From NCBI GenBank assembly GCA_964470345.1, contig CAYYBE010000008.1, positions 1-64,000 on the forward strand: a stretch of DNA of 64,000 nucleotides. The letters run 5' to 3'. The notes under the pieces are model-generated. The model worked only from the letters and a program-made list of their open reading frames with translations, was not told the DNA's origin and searched no databases. The position numbers and the translations under genes were made by a program. This document shows positions 8,419 through 16,836 of the stretch, piece by piece. How positions within the stretch are numbered: position 1 is the first letter of the stretch; the number at the start of each line of letters is the position of its first letter. Source of the DNA: CAYYBE01 sp964470345. GTDB taxonomy: Bacteria > Babelota > Babeliae > Babelales > Babelaceae.

Positions 8419-11123
8419 GCTGGTCCAGGCTTCTGAAGTGCTCCTGGAGCATATTCTCCGATTTGGTGTTTCTTACACCAACGGAAAACCGTCGCGCGAT
8501 CGACTTCAAGATGTTCAGCGATTTGAGCACAGCTTTTGAAGTGATCATAGAGCGCACTCATAAGCTGTTTATCTTTAAGCGCTGCTTTGCCCAGACGACG
8601 AGCATGTTCGAGCATAGAGTTTGGGTTAGTAAGATCGACGAGGGGTATAGCAACAATTTTTTTGTCAGGTTGTTTACTCTTCAGATACTCTTGCACTCGT
8701 TGACGAAGTTTGCAGAGACTGGCTGGTAGCTTGCCAGTAGTAATCTCTCCAGTACTGTTTTCTTCTGCTCCTGCTTGTCGAAAAATGCTTTTAATAAGAT
8801 CTGTAAGTTGATCTTCAGCAAGTGAAGTAAGGGCAGGGATAACGAGATAATTTTTTGTAAGCTCGTTGTACAGTTCTGCAGAGAAGCCTTTCAGCTCGAC
8901 CAGCTCTTTAAGGTCTACTTGACTGCTACAGATAATCAAAGCATTGCTTGAGTTTAGTCGCTTATTGGGTACATGTACCGTATAAAATCCGGTCGACATA
9001 AATTCGGCAAGCGTTTCTTGTGTTGCCAGTGAGAGCAGATCAACATCTTCAATAAACAGGGTTCCTGATGCCCCCAAATCTGCAAGGGCTCCGGTTACAC
9101 CTTGTCCTTCAGTAAGAGCAGGAGCGCCAAAGATTTGTGCGTATATTTCCTGCTGTTGTTCAGGTTCTTTTGGAGAAATCTTCTGGTACTGTGCGTGGGC
9201 GCAAATTTCATGGATAATCTGAATCAAAGATTGGATGTCATCTTCGGCTCCCTGAAGAAGGATTGGCCGCCGGCGTAAAATTGCCTGTAGCAGTTTGATT
9301 TTAAAATCAAACAAAACACCGTAGGTTGCCGGGATAAAGTTTTGGATAGCCTTTCCTGAAGCGGTTGTGAGCAAGAAGACAGCGTAACCCCAGTTGCTGC
9401 AGTCACGCATTGAGGGAAAAGAGGGGAAATTAAAAAGTTCTGAAACGGCTGGTCGAGTAGCAAGTACAACAGCATTACTTTGCTTTGTGTCCCGCATGAC
9501 AGAAAGGCGGAGGGGATTGCCGCAGGGGTCATGCAGTACGATTGAACGTTCTTTTTTAAATCGTTTAAAATCACACATTAACTGCTTGATTGGTTGTACA
9601 AAGGTGTTTGAGGTAATAATATTTGTCTTCTCTGGTAACCCAAGCAGCTTAGCTCCTTCAGCACTTGCAACACGCAAGCAGCGTTCTTTCATAAAAATCA
9701 TACTGGCAGCTTCAGTGGTTTCTGCTCGCATCATGGTACGCATGCCTTCAAAGCACAGTTCCCGCTCTCTCAGGTATTGCAGAGCATCATGAGCATGTGC
9801 GGCGCTCTCCTTTTCCAAGATTTTGGGACTCATTTGTTGCTTTTGCTCAATAACGTGGGAAATATGGTCAACGTAGGTAAGCATGCTGTCTACTTCATTG
9901 GCGGTGATTAATTTGTCACTTTTTATGGTATGAGCAATGACAATATAGCCTACTAAGTTCTCTTCACCATAGATTGGCAAAAAGGCTTCGGCGTTGATCT
10001 CTTCCATAAATGCGCGCAACGCTTGTGCATCTTTGTCGTCATTATACAGTTCATCGTATTCAACTTCAGCTCGCAGCACAAAACGTCTCTGTTGGATCTG
10101 GGCACTGAGTGAATTTCCTGCCCCGCTTTTGTCGCTGTACATTTCTTCTACAACTTCTAACGTTTTTACCGCCCTTGCTGCTTCAAGATTACGCTCATGG
10201 TTGGTTGGGCGAATGTAGAGGGTTACGCTAGAGCCATCAATGCCGAATGCTTTGTCGAAAAATGTTTTAGTATGAAAACTGAGGTCTTGGAGTGATGTTG
10301 ACTGACGGATTTGATGCGTAATGGCGGAAAGATTGCTTGAGAATGATTTTGGAAAGAATTCCTGCACTGCTGAGCAGGCATTAAAGAGGCGCAGGCTGAA
10401 GAGTTTAAAAGCTGCGTAATACGCAGAGCCCATCACGTAAATTGTTATAAAAAAAGTAAAGCATTCGAACGCTATGTCGTTTTGAGGTAGGACGCCATAT
10501 TTTTGTAGGATCCATACTGGTTGCGTGAGAATAGCGGGAAGAAATATCAGGCCGAAAATGAGTTTTGCTTGTTGTCTCACAATGGTTGGAACTGATGGGG
10601 CGATTAATATTTTTTGAATTCCCCAAATAAGCGTTGTACTCTTAAGGACCATAATAAAGCTGCGGGCAAGCAAATTACAAAATGGATCATAATAACGCCA
10701 AGGAGTAGTAGAAATTGATTCCCGAATAAAAAAACAGTATCCGAAATAACCAACGAGCCCAAGGGTAAATGTGCCTAAAATATAATGGCGCATTTGAGGT
10801 TTCCAGTGAGCATCAAGTAAGCGCTCATAGCAATGTACCTGCAAAAAGATGACGAGTGGCCAAACCAGAAAGACAAGTTGCGCAAGAAAAAGGTATGCCG
10901 GTTGAGGAGTATCAGAAACCCATAAGCGGTAGCTTGCCTTATAGGCAACAAGTCCAAACCAGCAAAAATCATGAATGATAAGAATGAAATACCAAAACCA
11001 AATTTTTTTAAATAAAGAACTACGAGAAGCTTCCCTAAAAAAGTAGACCATTTTATAGGTCAAAAAAATTTCAGCGGCAATAAAAACGCTTTCTTTAATG
11101 AGCATTAAAACATGAATATCCAT
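8415..11123 (-). CDS. 7TM-GAF-degenerate NtrC-like AAA-Fis HTH regulator
   Basis: A 902-residue protein of unusual build. Residues about 8-250 hold seven hydrophobic segments. About 280-425 looks like a GAF sensor domain. About 600-790 aligns by pattern with the sigma-54 activator AAA domain, but its key motifs are lost: the Walker A position reads LLQGAEDDIQSL, with no GK[ST], and the Walker B region reads SGTLFIEDVDLL. No GAFTGA loop is visible. The last 45 residues are a Fis/NtrC-type helix-turn-helix (CAQIAEHLEVDRATVFRWCK). I infer a membrane-anchored DNA-binding regulator that has lost ATP-driven sigma-54 activation. The start lies 135 bases from the divergent small gene at 11259. Confidence 0.8.
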   Translation of the reverse strand: MDIHVLMLIKESVFIAAEIFLTYKMVYFFREASRSSLFKKIWFWYFILIIHDFCWFGLVAYKASYRLWVSDTPQPAYLFLAQLVFLVWPLVIFLQVHCYERLLDAHWKPQMRHYILGTFTLGLVGYFGYCFFIRESISTTPWRYYDPFCNLLARSFIMVLKSTTLIWGIQKILIAPSVPTIVRQQAKLIFGLIFLPAILTQPVWILQKYGVLPQNDIAFECFTFFITIYVMGSAYYAAFKLFSLRLFNACSAVQEFFPKSFSSNLSAITHQIRQSTSLQDLSFHTKTFFDKAFGIDGSSVTLYIRPTNHERNLEAARAVKTLEVVEEMYSDKSGAGNSLSAQIQQRRFVLRAEVEYDELYNDDKDAQALRAFMEEINAEAFLPIYGEENLVGYIVIAHTIKSDKLITANEVDSMLTYVDHISHVIEQKQQMSPKILEKESAAHAHDALQYLRERELCFEGMRTMMRAETTEAASMIFMKERCLRVASAEGAKLLGLPEKTNIITSNTFVQPIKQLMCDFKRFKKERSIVLHDPCGNPLRLSVMRDTKQSNAVVLATRPAVSELFNFPSFPSMRDCSNWGYAVFLLTTASGKAIQNFIPATYGVLFDFKIKLLQAILRRRPILLQGAEDDIQSLIQIIHEICAHAQYQKISPKEPEQQQEIYAQIFGAPALTEGQGVTGALADLGASGTLFIEDVDLLSLATQETLAEFMSTGFYTVHVPNKRLNSSNALIICSSQVDLKELVELKGFSAELYNELTKNYLVIPALTSLAEDQLTDLIKSIFRQAGAEENSTGEITTGKLPASLCKLRQRVQEYLKSKQPDKKIVAIPLVDLTNPNSMLEHARRLGKAALKDKQLMSALYDHFKSCAQIAEHLEVDRATVFRWCKKHQIGEYAPGALQKPGPA

Positions 11124-11258
11124 CCAAAAAACCCTTTTGAAAAGGTTGTAAAACAGCTAAACTTATATCCAGGTTTCCAGGTGGGTATAGGTAATAGCCT
11201 AGGGCAATTTAAAAAAAATACTATCCGGTTCGTCGCAAATCAAGCGGAAGGTCTCACA

Positions 11259-11396
11259 ATGTCTTACAAGTGTTTTACAACATATCTCTTAACTCTTTTT
11301 CTAAGCGTTAACCTATTGGGTGGTGAAGGTGGAGGGTCTAGTACTGATGGGGATGAATGTGCAGTTGACATCTCTTCAACAGAATTCTCCAATTAA
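11259..11396 (+). CDS. Tiny exported protein
   Basis: A 45-residue product starting at the ATG behind GGAAGG, not at an upstream ATG that overlaps the 5' end of the divergent regulator. It has a signal-peptide-like N-terminus (MSYKCFTTYLLTLFLSVNLL) followed by a Gly/Ser/Asp-rich mature part of about 20 residues with a single Cys. No family recognised. It converges on the small membrane gene at 11400 with a 3-base gap. Confidence 0.5.
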   Translation: MSYKCFTTYLLTLFLSVNLLGGEGGGSSTDGDECAVDISSTEFSN

Positions 11397-11399
11397 TCC

Positions 11400-11573
11400 T
11401 TATCTCCAATTAATACTACTTTCCCCCGTCCTGTCCCAACAAAAGCAGTCCTGTATGCCGCGTTTAATATAGTGATAGTCATCACCCTGAGTCACGGCAA
11501 ATTTCAATAAAACCGTGATAGTTATGGTAACGAGTACGACGATCGTTATAAGTAATAAGGGACTGCGTCTCAT
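11400..11573 (-). CDS. Small single-pass membrane protein
   Basis: A 57-residue frame read directly from the reverse complement. It has a strong AAGGAG ribosome-binding site 7 bases before its ATG. The protein starts MRRSP, then one hydrophobic segment (LLLITIVVLVTITITVLL, about residues 6-23), then a polar tail with CFCW and a terminal Trp-Arg. Basic N-terminus plus a single helix predicts tail-out insertion in the inner membrane. Same layout as the genes at 32 and 14652. Function unknown. Confidence 0.6.
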   Translation of the reverse strand: MRRSPLLLITIVVLVTITITVLLKFAVTQGDDYHYIKRGIQDCFCWDRTGESSINWR

Positions 11574-11959
11574 AAACAACTCCTTGTTTGGAATGGTGAA
11601 TGCAATTCATATATTCGTAATGTACATCATCTGACGATAGGGCCACAAGGCCCATTTTGGGGGTGTTGCAGGTTGATTTTGTTGCAAAATAAAACGAAAC
11701 ATTGATTACTCGGGCATTGTTGCAAATGAGTTGTTGCATTTTGGCAAAAAGGATGATGAAAAGTTTCGATTTTTGCAACAATTGTACAGCACGTTGAACC
11801 TGTAAGCTGCTTTTTTGTGTTGCATTTTCTCAAAATGCAACAAGAGGCAGACCCCCGTACGAGATATTGCGTTTATCGTTGGGAGAGACTATACATGAGA
11901 TAATAAGAGTAGAAAAAGAGGACGTAGGTTGTTTCTCCGTTGGAGAAGAGTGAGGCGGG
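11574..11959. other. Intergenic stretch with clustered GTTGCA motifs
   Basis: The space upstream of the recombinase holds at least seven copies of GTTGCA or its complement between 11664 and 11841: 11664, 11681, 11719, 11733, 11774 (complement), 11819 and 11836 (complement). The sequence GTTGCATTTT occurs twice, at 11733 and 11819. The last pair forms a hairpin (separate entry). A 99-residue minus-strand frame here has no export signal or family features and looks spurious. Candidates are a regulator-binding array or replication/recombination site; nothing proves either. Confidence 0.5.
11818..11842. repeat. Perfect 11-bp inverted repeat, 3-base loop
   Basis: TGTTGCATTTT (11818-11828), loop CTC, AAAATGCAACA (11832-11842). 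The stem is perfect and is made of the same GTTGCATTTT word found elsewhere in the cluster. It lacks a T tract downstream on the plus strand, so a protein-binding palindrome is at least as likely as a terminator. Confidence 0.7.
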
Positions 11960-12853
11960 ATGGAACAGGAGCTGACACATTTTGAAGCTTTTCTATTGAC
12001 GCATAAGCGTGTTGCGCAACATACATTTCAGGCATATCGACGGGATGTTGCACATTGCCTTGCTTTTCTACATGCACGGGGAGCGGCAGATACGCGGACG
12101 TTAACCAGAGAGGCACTTATTGATTATCTTGCAAGTTTACGTGAGCGTAATATGGCAGCACGGTCGATAGCCCGTAAGATTTCTGCCCTTCGTCTTTTTT
12201 TCTCATTCTTAAAAGATAAAAGTGGTATCGACCATTCCTTTGATCTGATTCTTCCAAAAATGCTCAAAAAATTGCCACTCTACTGCACAAGCTCTGAAAT
12301 TGAGCTTATTATGGCGGTGGCCGCTCGCGACACCTCCCTTGAGGGAAGAAGAAATGCCGTAATGGTAAAACTTTTATATGCGACGGGGCTGCGGGTGAGT
12401 GAATTAGTCCAGCTAAAGTTATCAGACATAATTGTCGAGTCTTCACGACTGTGTGTGAAGGGGAAAGGGGGTAAGATGCGGATCATCCCGCTCCATCCTA
12501 CCATTACACAACTGATTAACTCCTATCTTGCTACGGTTTTTCAGGAACTTACGGCGCAGCACATGACTGAGTATCTTTTTCCCGTGCTCTATGCGGGCAA
12601 ACTTAAGCCACTTTCGCGCCAATCAATCTGGAAGTACATTAAGAAGCTTGCTCGACAAGCCTCGATTACCAAGCCTATTTCACCCCATACATTTCGCCAC
12701 TCACTGGCGACGCACAGCTTGCAGCGGGGATGGGATTTGCGATCATTGCAACTACTATTAGGGCATGAAAATATAGCAACCGTGCAAATTTACACGCACA
12801 TTGAGATGAGCCATCTGCGAAGTGCCTATAATAAAAAACATCCACGTTCCTAA
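11960..12853 (+). CDS. xerD: Tyrosine recombinase XerC/XerD
   Basis: A 297-residue site-specific recombinase, the standard length for XerC/XerD. The N-terminal SAM-like core-binding domain spans about residues 1-85. The catalytic domain shows the Arg in TGLRVSEL (about 145), Lys in GKGGK (about 170), the HTFRH box (about 243-247), the His of LGHEN (about 269) and the Tyr of IYTH (about 278). The enzyme resolves chromosome dimers at dif together with a partner. Which of XerC or XerD it is cannot be settled from one sequence, so the symbol is provisional. It lies just after the GTTGCA motif cluster. Start chosen behind GAGGCGGG. Confidence 0.92.
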   Translation: MEQELTHFEAFLLTHKRVAQHTFQAYRRDVAHCLAFLHARGAADTRTLTREALIDYLASLRERNMAARSIARKISALRLFFSFLKDKSGIDHSFDLILPKMLKKLPLYCTSSEIELIMAVAARDTSLEGRRNAVMVKLLYATGLRVSELVQLKLSDIIVESSRLCVKGKGGKMRIIPLHPTITQLINSYLATVFQELTAQHMTEYLFPVLYAGKLKPLSRQSIWKYIKKLARQASITKPISPHTFRHSLATHSLQRGWDLRSLQLLLGHENIATVQIYTHIEMSHLRSAYNKKHPRS

Positions 12854-12856
12854 TGA

Positions 12857-12886
12857 TTGACTGTGCAAATAAGCTCCGTGTAAGTT
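12857..12886 (+). promoter_or_regulatory. Possible promoter of phosphatase paralog 4
   Basis: TTGACT at 12857-12862, an 18-base spacer and TAAGTT at 12881-12886, about 38 bases before the ATG at 12925. Position and spacing are suitable; the -10 match is moderate. Confidence 0.4.
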
Positions 12887-12924
12887 GAAAGAGATATGAA
12901 TCTCAACCAAAAGGATATTGTTGT

Positions 12925-14643
12925 ATGCGATTATTCAAAAATATAGCTCTGTCTCTCCTTGCACTCTGTAGTTGCCCTCTCTTACTTCAAGCTTCTCATG
13001 TAGAGGAGAAAGGAGTTAAAGAGAAAGAGGCCCTAGCGCGAGACGTGCATAAAACAGGCGTGGCAAGAGAAAAAGAAATTACGGCAGATGAATCATCGGA
13101 AGAGAGTGCTTTGCTCAAAGCGTACGCACATTCTGTAAAGACGGGGAGTGAAGAAAACTACGATGACCTTTTGGCTACTCTGGGAGAAGATCCAGACTTT
13201 GCGGGGTATGAATCACTTGCTGCCATGGAAGAAGTAGTGCACTATTCTTTCGCTGCAAGTAATAAACAAACTACCCGCGTTGCTATTCCCATTAATGCCG
13301 TTATAAAGAAGATCCGCGAGTATCTAGAGATCTGCGAAAAACATCAGCAGGGTAAAGGCTTATTTGTTGAAAAGCAGTATGTTGATCAGCGAAAAATTTT
13401 AGGAGTTGGCGATCTACATGGATCCATTTCAGCATTGCTTGGAATTTTTGACAGTTGGGTGGAAAAGGGTTGGATGAATGACAACTACACGTTAGCGCCA
13501 GGAGTTCATGTCGTCTTTTTAGGGGATAATGTTGATAGGGGACAAGGGAGTATTGAAGTACTTACGTTATTGTTGTGCTTGAAAATAAAAAATTGGCCAC
13601 AAGTTACTCTTGTTCGCGGAAATCATGAAGATTGGAGCATGAATGAAAAAATGGGATTTGAAGCAGAGTTAGCTAATAAATATCCTGGAAATCTTTATCA
13701 GTTTAAAGCTGATACAACTCGTCCTCAGGAGTCATTGCTACCGCGCGTCTACGAGACCTTCCCCTTGGCTGCCTTTTTAGCAGGCGGAAAGAGTAGTGCC
13801 CCCGAAAATCTTTCCCATGTGCTTTGTTTACACGGAATGATCGACGAACCATTACGCAAAGCAGCTGAAGAAATTTTGAAACGAGAGTTCCCCCGAGAAG
13901 GTGAAAAGAAGGTAACATTCAGTAATAGTGAAAGCAATCAGTACGTTTCTACCGCTGTTATGTGGGGCGATATTCAACAGTATAGTAATCTTAAACAGCC
14001 TATCGAAACCGCCACGCAGAGAAAAGATGAGACGACTGGACGAGATTGCGTGAATCAAGCCTGGATTGAGGAGAAAGTCTTTGCTATTTATCCACAAATA
14101 AAGCTTATTATACGGGGGCATCAACACCTGATTACCGACGGGGTGCTGTTTAATGCTTCTTTGTGGGCAGATTTACAGCGAGATCTTCCAGCTTTTCATG
14201 CGAAAAATAGATGCTTTAATTTCCCTTACCCTCAAGGACCATTTTCAGCTGAAGCTCTTGAGGCGCTATGCAAAGGCTATTGTAAAGACTATGCCTTTGT
14301 TAATTGTTGGGGTAAAGTTCTTACGACATCAGCAGCTCATGATATTGATCCAAGCTTACCTGTTAAGCGGCTCAGATATCTCTTCTTACGTCCCGGGGCA
14401 ACGCCAGAGGTTCCATGGGAGATACGAGTTGATGATGCCGACAGGAACAAAAAACCTTTGGTTCTATCGACGCAAAAAATTCAGTTGAAAACGAAAGAAA
14501 AAGAAGCTCGCAAAGCAGTCACTTCAGCATCAACGAGTTCAGCGAGCTCTTCGTCTGCTTCTGCTGTGTTGAGTGAGAATCTTAAAGGCCTACAAACGAC
14601 AAGTGGTGCCTCTGTTTCAGAGAGCACCACTCCACAAGTCTGA
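12925..14643 (+). CDS. Exported PPP-type metallophosphatase, paralog 4
   Basis: A 572-residue protein with signal peptide MRLFKNIALSLLALCSCPLL behind AAGGATATTGTTGT, the same leader form as paralog 3. A charged, Glu/Lys-rich linker covers about residues 27-110. The PPP core has GDLHG (about 162), GDNVDRG (about 200; Asn replaces the usual Tyr), GNHE (about 232), HGM (about 306) and RGHQH (about 397). The tail is Ser-rich (SASTSSASSSSASA) but, unlike the other three, continues with about 25 further residues. It sits 6 kb from the tandem cluster, implying an older or transposed duplicate. Confidence 0.88.
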   Translation: MRLFKNIALSLLALCSCPLLLQASHVEEKGVKEKEALARDVHKTGVAREKEITADESSEESALLKAYAHSVKTGSEENYDDLLATLGEDPDFAGYESLAAMEEVVHYSFAASNKQTTRVAIPINAVIKKIREYLEICEKHQQGKGLFVEKQYVDQRKILGVGDLHGSISALLGIFDSWVEKGWMNDNYTLAPGVHVVFLGDNVDRGQGSIEVLTLLLCLKIKNWPQVTLVRGNHEDWSMNEKMGFEAELANKYPGNLYQFKADTTRPQESLLPRVYETFPLAAFLAGGKSSAPENLSHVLCLHGMIDEPLRKAAEEILKREFPREGEKKVTFSNSESNQYVSTAVMWGDIQQYSNLKQPIETATQRKDETTGRDCVNQAWIEEKVFAIYPQIKLIIRGHQHLITDGVLFNASLWADLQRDLPAFHAKNRCFNFPYPQGPFSAEALEALCKGYCKDYAFVNCWGKVLTTSAAHDIDPSLPVKRLRYLFLRPGATPEVPWEIRVDDADRNKKPLVLSTQKIQLKTKEKEARKAVTSASTSSASSSSASAVLSENLKGLQTTSGASVSESTTPQV

Positions 14644-14651
14644 TTAAGCTT

Positions 14652-14822
14652 TTAGCGCTTTTCAAATTGGTTTCTATCTGGAAGGTGCCAGCAAGCAGGG
14701 CTTGAAGGGTTGTCGGCACAAGATAGCGTGCGTGCGCGAAGTTTAAAGAACCAGAACAAGATTCCTGCAAGGGCAATAACAACAAGCCCTCCAATCAGCA
14801 GTTGCATCATACGTTTTTCCAT
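14652..14822 (-). CDS. Small single-pass membrane protein
   Basis: A 56-residue frame read from the reverse complement behind GGGAGAG, 4 bases before the ATG. It starts MEKRMM, has one hydrophobic helix (LLIGGLVVIALAGILFWFF, about 8-26) and a short tail with two Cys and Trp (ACWHLPD). It converges with phosphatase paralog 4 at a distance of 8 bases. It matches in layout the small membrane genes at 32 and 11400. Function unknown. Confidence 0.65.
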   Translation of the reverse strand: MEKRMMQLLIGGLVVIALAGILFWFFKLRARTLSCADNPSSPACWHLPDRNQFEKR

Positions 14823-15030
14823 AGTCTCTCCCGTATATTGAATTTACGGTTCTCTGTGAAGAACCAACGACAATAACTACCGTTACTGTATCACGTGCAT
14901 ATAGTCAAAAACAAGATTTTTACGGTTTATCTGCGATGCGCCAACCATTTTCCATTAGAATTTTTATATGGTAGGCTGAGAGAATAAGGTTGTCTACAAC
15001 AGGCTTCACCAATCTGTCAGGAGAAACAGC

Positions 15031-16746
15031 ATGAATTCCGTTACGCAAAAATGTATCTTTTTTATCGCTCTCATCAGTACAGCATCCCTTCTTCAAGGTT
15101 CACAGATAGCAAGAGCAACAAATCTGATTAACCATGCTTATTCAGCAAATGACCCTGAAATCAAGGCACTCTTACAAGTTTGGCCGGATCTTACTTTTGA
15201 TCTTGCCAAGATTATAGCCTCTTACTCAACCTACAAGCTTTCATGGGGAAAAGGGGCTGCAGGTACGATTTATTCTCTGGCTTGGCTTCCCGAAAACCCT
15301 TCAACCGATAAAACTGCGCAGGTCATTGCGCTCGGTTGTGGTGATGGTTCGATACGGTTCTTAGATTTGCAAAAAGACCCTTTACATCCTTGCGTAGCAC
15401 TTTCTCAACCACTGACAGGAGGGCACAAGGCCCCTGTTTCTGTGATGGCTGCGCTCCCTCCTTCGGATCTGCATACGGCAGGATTGCTACTCAGTCTTGC
15501 AACGGTACGCCAACGCAGAGTCACAAACAACATGGCAATGGATCGGCAAGCATCGCAGGCAAGTGTTGCAACATCGCTCAATATCAAGAAAGAAGCGCAA
15601 GCAGATGAGCGCCTGCTGGTATGGGATTTAGCGACAGAAACTCTCCAAAAAGAGATGGAAGCTAAAGTTGCTCTTAGCCGGGGCGTTGAGCTGTGCTCGT
15701 ATTGTCCTTCTTTTGAGTGTGAGCCGTGTCGTTTGCGAGGTTTCAAAGCACTATCCGGTGTGCGTTTTCTTTCTCAAGATTGTGGAGAGCGGGATGCGCC
15801 GGTTTCCTATACAAGAACTTGGAACTTAGACTCGGGTGACCACATCGAGGATCAGTTCAAGGAAGATGATGGAATGAAAGATCAACAGGAGAGCTGTTCT
15901 TCCGAGTTAAGAAGAAGCCGTTGTTGGAAGCTTATTTCTTGGGGTTCTTGTTGTTCTGCTCCGATATGTGCGGTAGTTGCTTCGGCAGCTACTGGTAGCT
16001 TTGCGCCAGCAACTTTTCTTGCGGGCTTTGCCCAGATTTTTACAACGTCGCTTCCCGTCTGGTGTGGATTGCAGAGTTGCATATGTGCAGGCGCATCTGC
16101 AAGAGAGAGTGTTCTGCCCGATGGCCAACTGTATGAGCTTGCTTTAGAAAATGGCTTAACAGTGTCTGCGTATGCAAATGGCTCGTTACAAATTAAAGAT
16201 GAACGAGATCAAGAGGCTGTCCGAGTCCAAACAATACCAAAAGCGCATACCGCGCCCATCAGTGCCTTATGTCCTTTGTGGAAAACAAAACTTTTTGCCT
16301 CAGCATCGAGTGATGGGGTAGTTAAAATCTGGTACATACCAACAGGCGAATGCCTCGAATCGTTTTCCCGCCATGCAAAAGGTCCCATCTATAGCATTCT
16401 GCCCTCGCTCAATACATGGAAAACGTGTGAAGGGAAAAAGTGCACCCGTTGTTTTTTTATTACGGGTGGTCAAGGCGGGATTGAAATCTTTGAAAGTAAA
16501 AAATTAGGGCTTACTGAATCAACCATTGAAAATTCTGCACGTGATTCTGATGCTGTGAGTACCCCTTCTGCTTCATCTACACCAACGAGTTCCACCGTAA
16601 CCCTTGCCCAAGCGCCAGCTGCTTTTGATGAGCGGGGTATTCAAAATTCTCACGAGAGTCCTGTTTCGATGAGCTCTACACCTTCAACGCCCGTTAGCAC
16701 GCTTGAGCTCGCCGCGGCACCGCTCACCCCACCTGAATTATCGTAA
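15031..16746 (+). CDS. Exported WD40 protein with Cys-rich insert
   Basis: A 571-residue protein behind CAGGAGA with a signal peptide (MNSVTQKCIFFIALISTASL). Residues about 46-70 form a divergent F-box-like helix (LTFDLAKIIASY). WD40-like blades follow (LGCGDGSIRFLDL; ERLLVWDL; SASSDGVVKIWYI). Between the blades, about 210-360, is an insert with many cysteines (CSYCPSFECEPCRLRG; SCCSAPICAVVASAATG) and a hydrophobic stretch that could be a membrane segment. The C-terminus is Ser/Thr/Pro-rich. It belongs with the exported F-box/WD40 group here, but the Cys-rich insert is unique among them. Function unknown. Confidence 0.78.
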   Translation: MNSVTQKCIFFIALISTASLLQGSQIARATNLINHAYSANDPEIKALLQVWPDLTFDLAKIIASYSTYKLSWGKGAAGTIYSLAWLPENPSTDKTAQVIALGCGDGSIRFLDLQKDPLHPCVALSQPLTGGHKAPVSVMAALPPSDLHTAGLLLSLATVRQRRVTNNMAMDRQASQASVATSLNIKKEAQADERLLVWDLATETLQKEMEAKVALSRGVELCSYCPSFECEPCRLRGFKALSGVRFLSQDCGERDAPVSYTRTWNLDSGDHIEDQFKEDDGMKDQQESCSSELRRSRCWKLISWGSCCSAPICAVVASAATGSFAPATFLAGFAQIFTTSLPVWCGLQSCICAGASARESVLPDGQLYELALENGLTVSAYANGSLQIKDERDQEAVRVQTIPKAHTAPISALCPLWKTKLFASASSDGVVKIWYIPTGECLESFSRHAKGPIYSILPSLNTWKTCEGKKCTRCFFITGGQGGIEIFESKKLGLTESTIENSARDSDAVSTPSASSTPTSSTVTLAQAPAAFDERGIQNSHESPVSMSSTPSTPVSTLELAAAPLTPPELS

Positions 16747-16774
16747 AGCCAAGATTGCATTTCCTCCTTAAGAA

Positions 16775-16813
16775 GTTAGACTTAGCAACAGTAGTAATGT
16801 TGGTAAGTCTAAC
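16775..16813 (+). terminator. Long hairpin between WD40 gene and dnaN
   Basis: A 16-base stem (16775-16790 with 16798-16813) with one mismatch and a 7-base loop, followed by CCTTCTTTTG. The stem strength and position 28 bases after the stop suggest a transcription terminator, although the T tract is interrupted. Confidence 0.6.
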
Positions 16814-16836
16814 CCTTCTTTTGTAGTCGTGTTCCT

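Noticed and set aside
11482..11781. 99-residue minus-strand frame
   Set aside because: Overlaps the better supported small membrane gene at 11400-11573 in another frame and the motif cluster; no start signals.
14087..14100. TTATCCACA, a DnaA-box match, and a similar site near 4377
   Set aside because: Both are inside phosphatase genes at the same conserved codons, so they follow from protein sequence and do not mark an origin.
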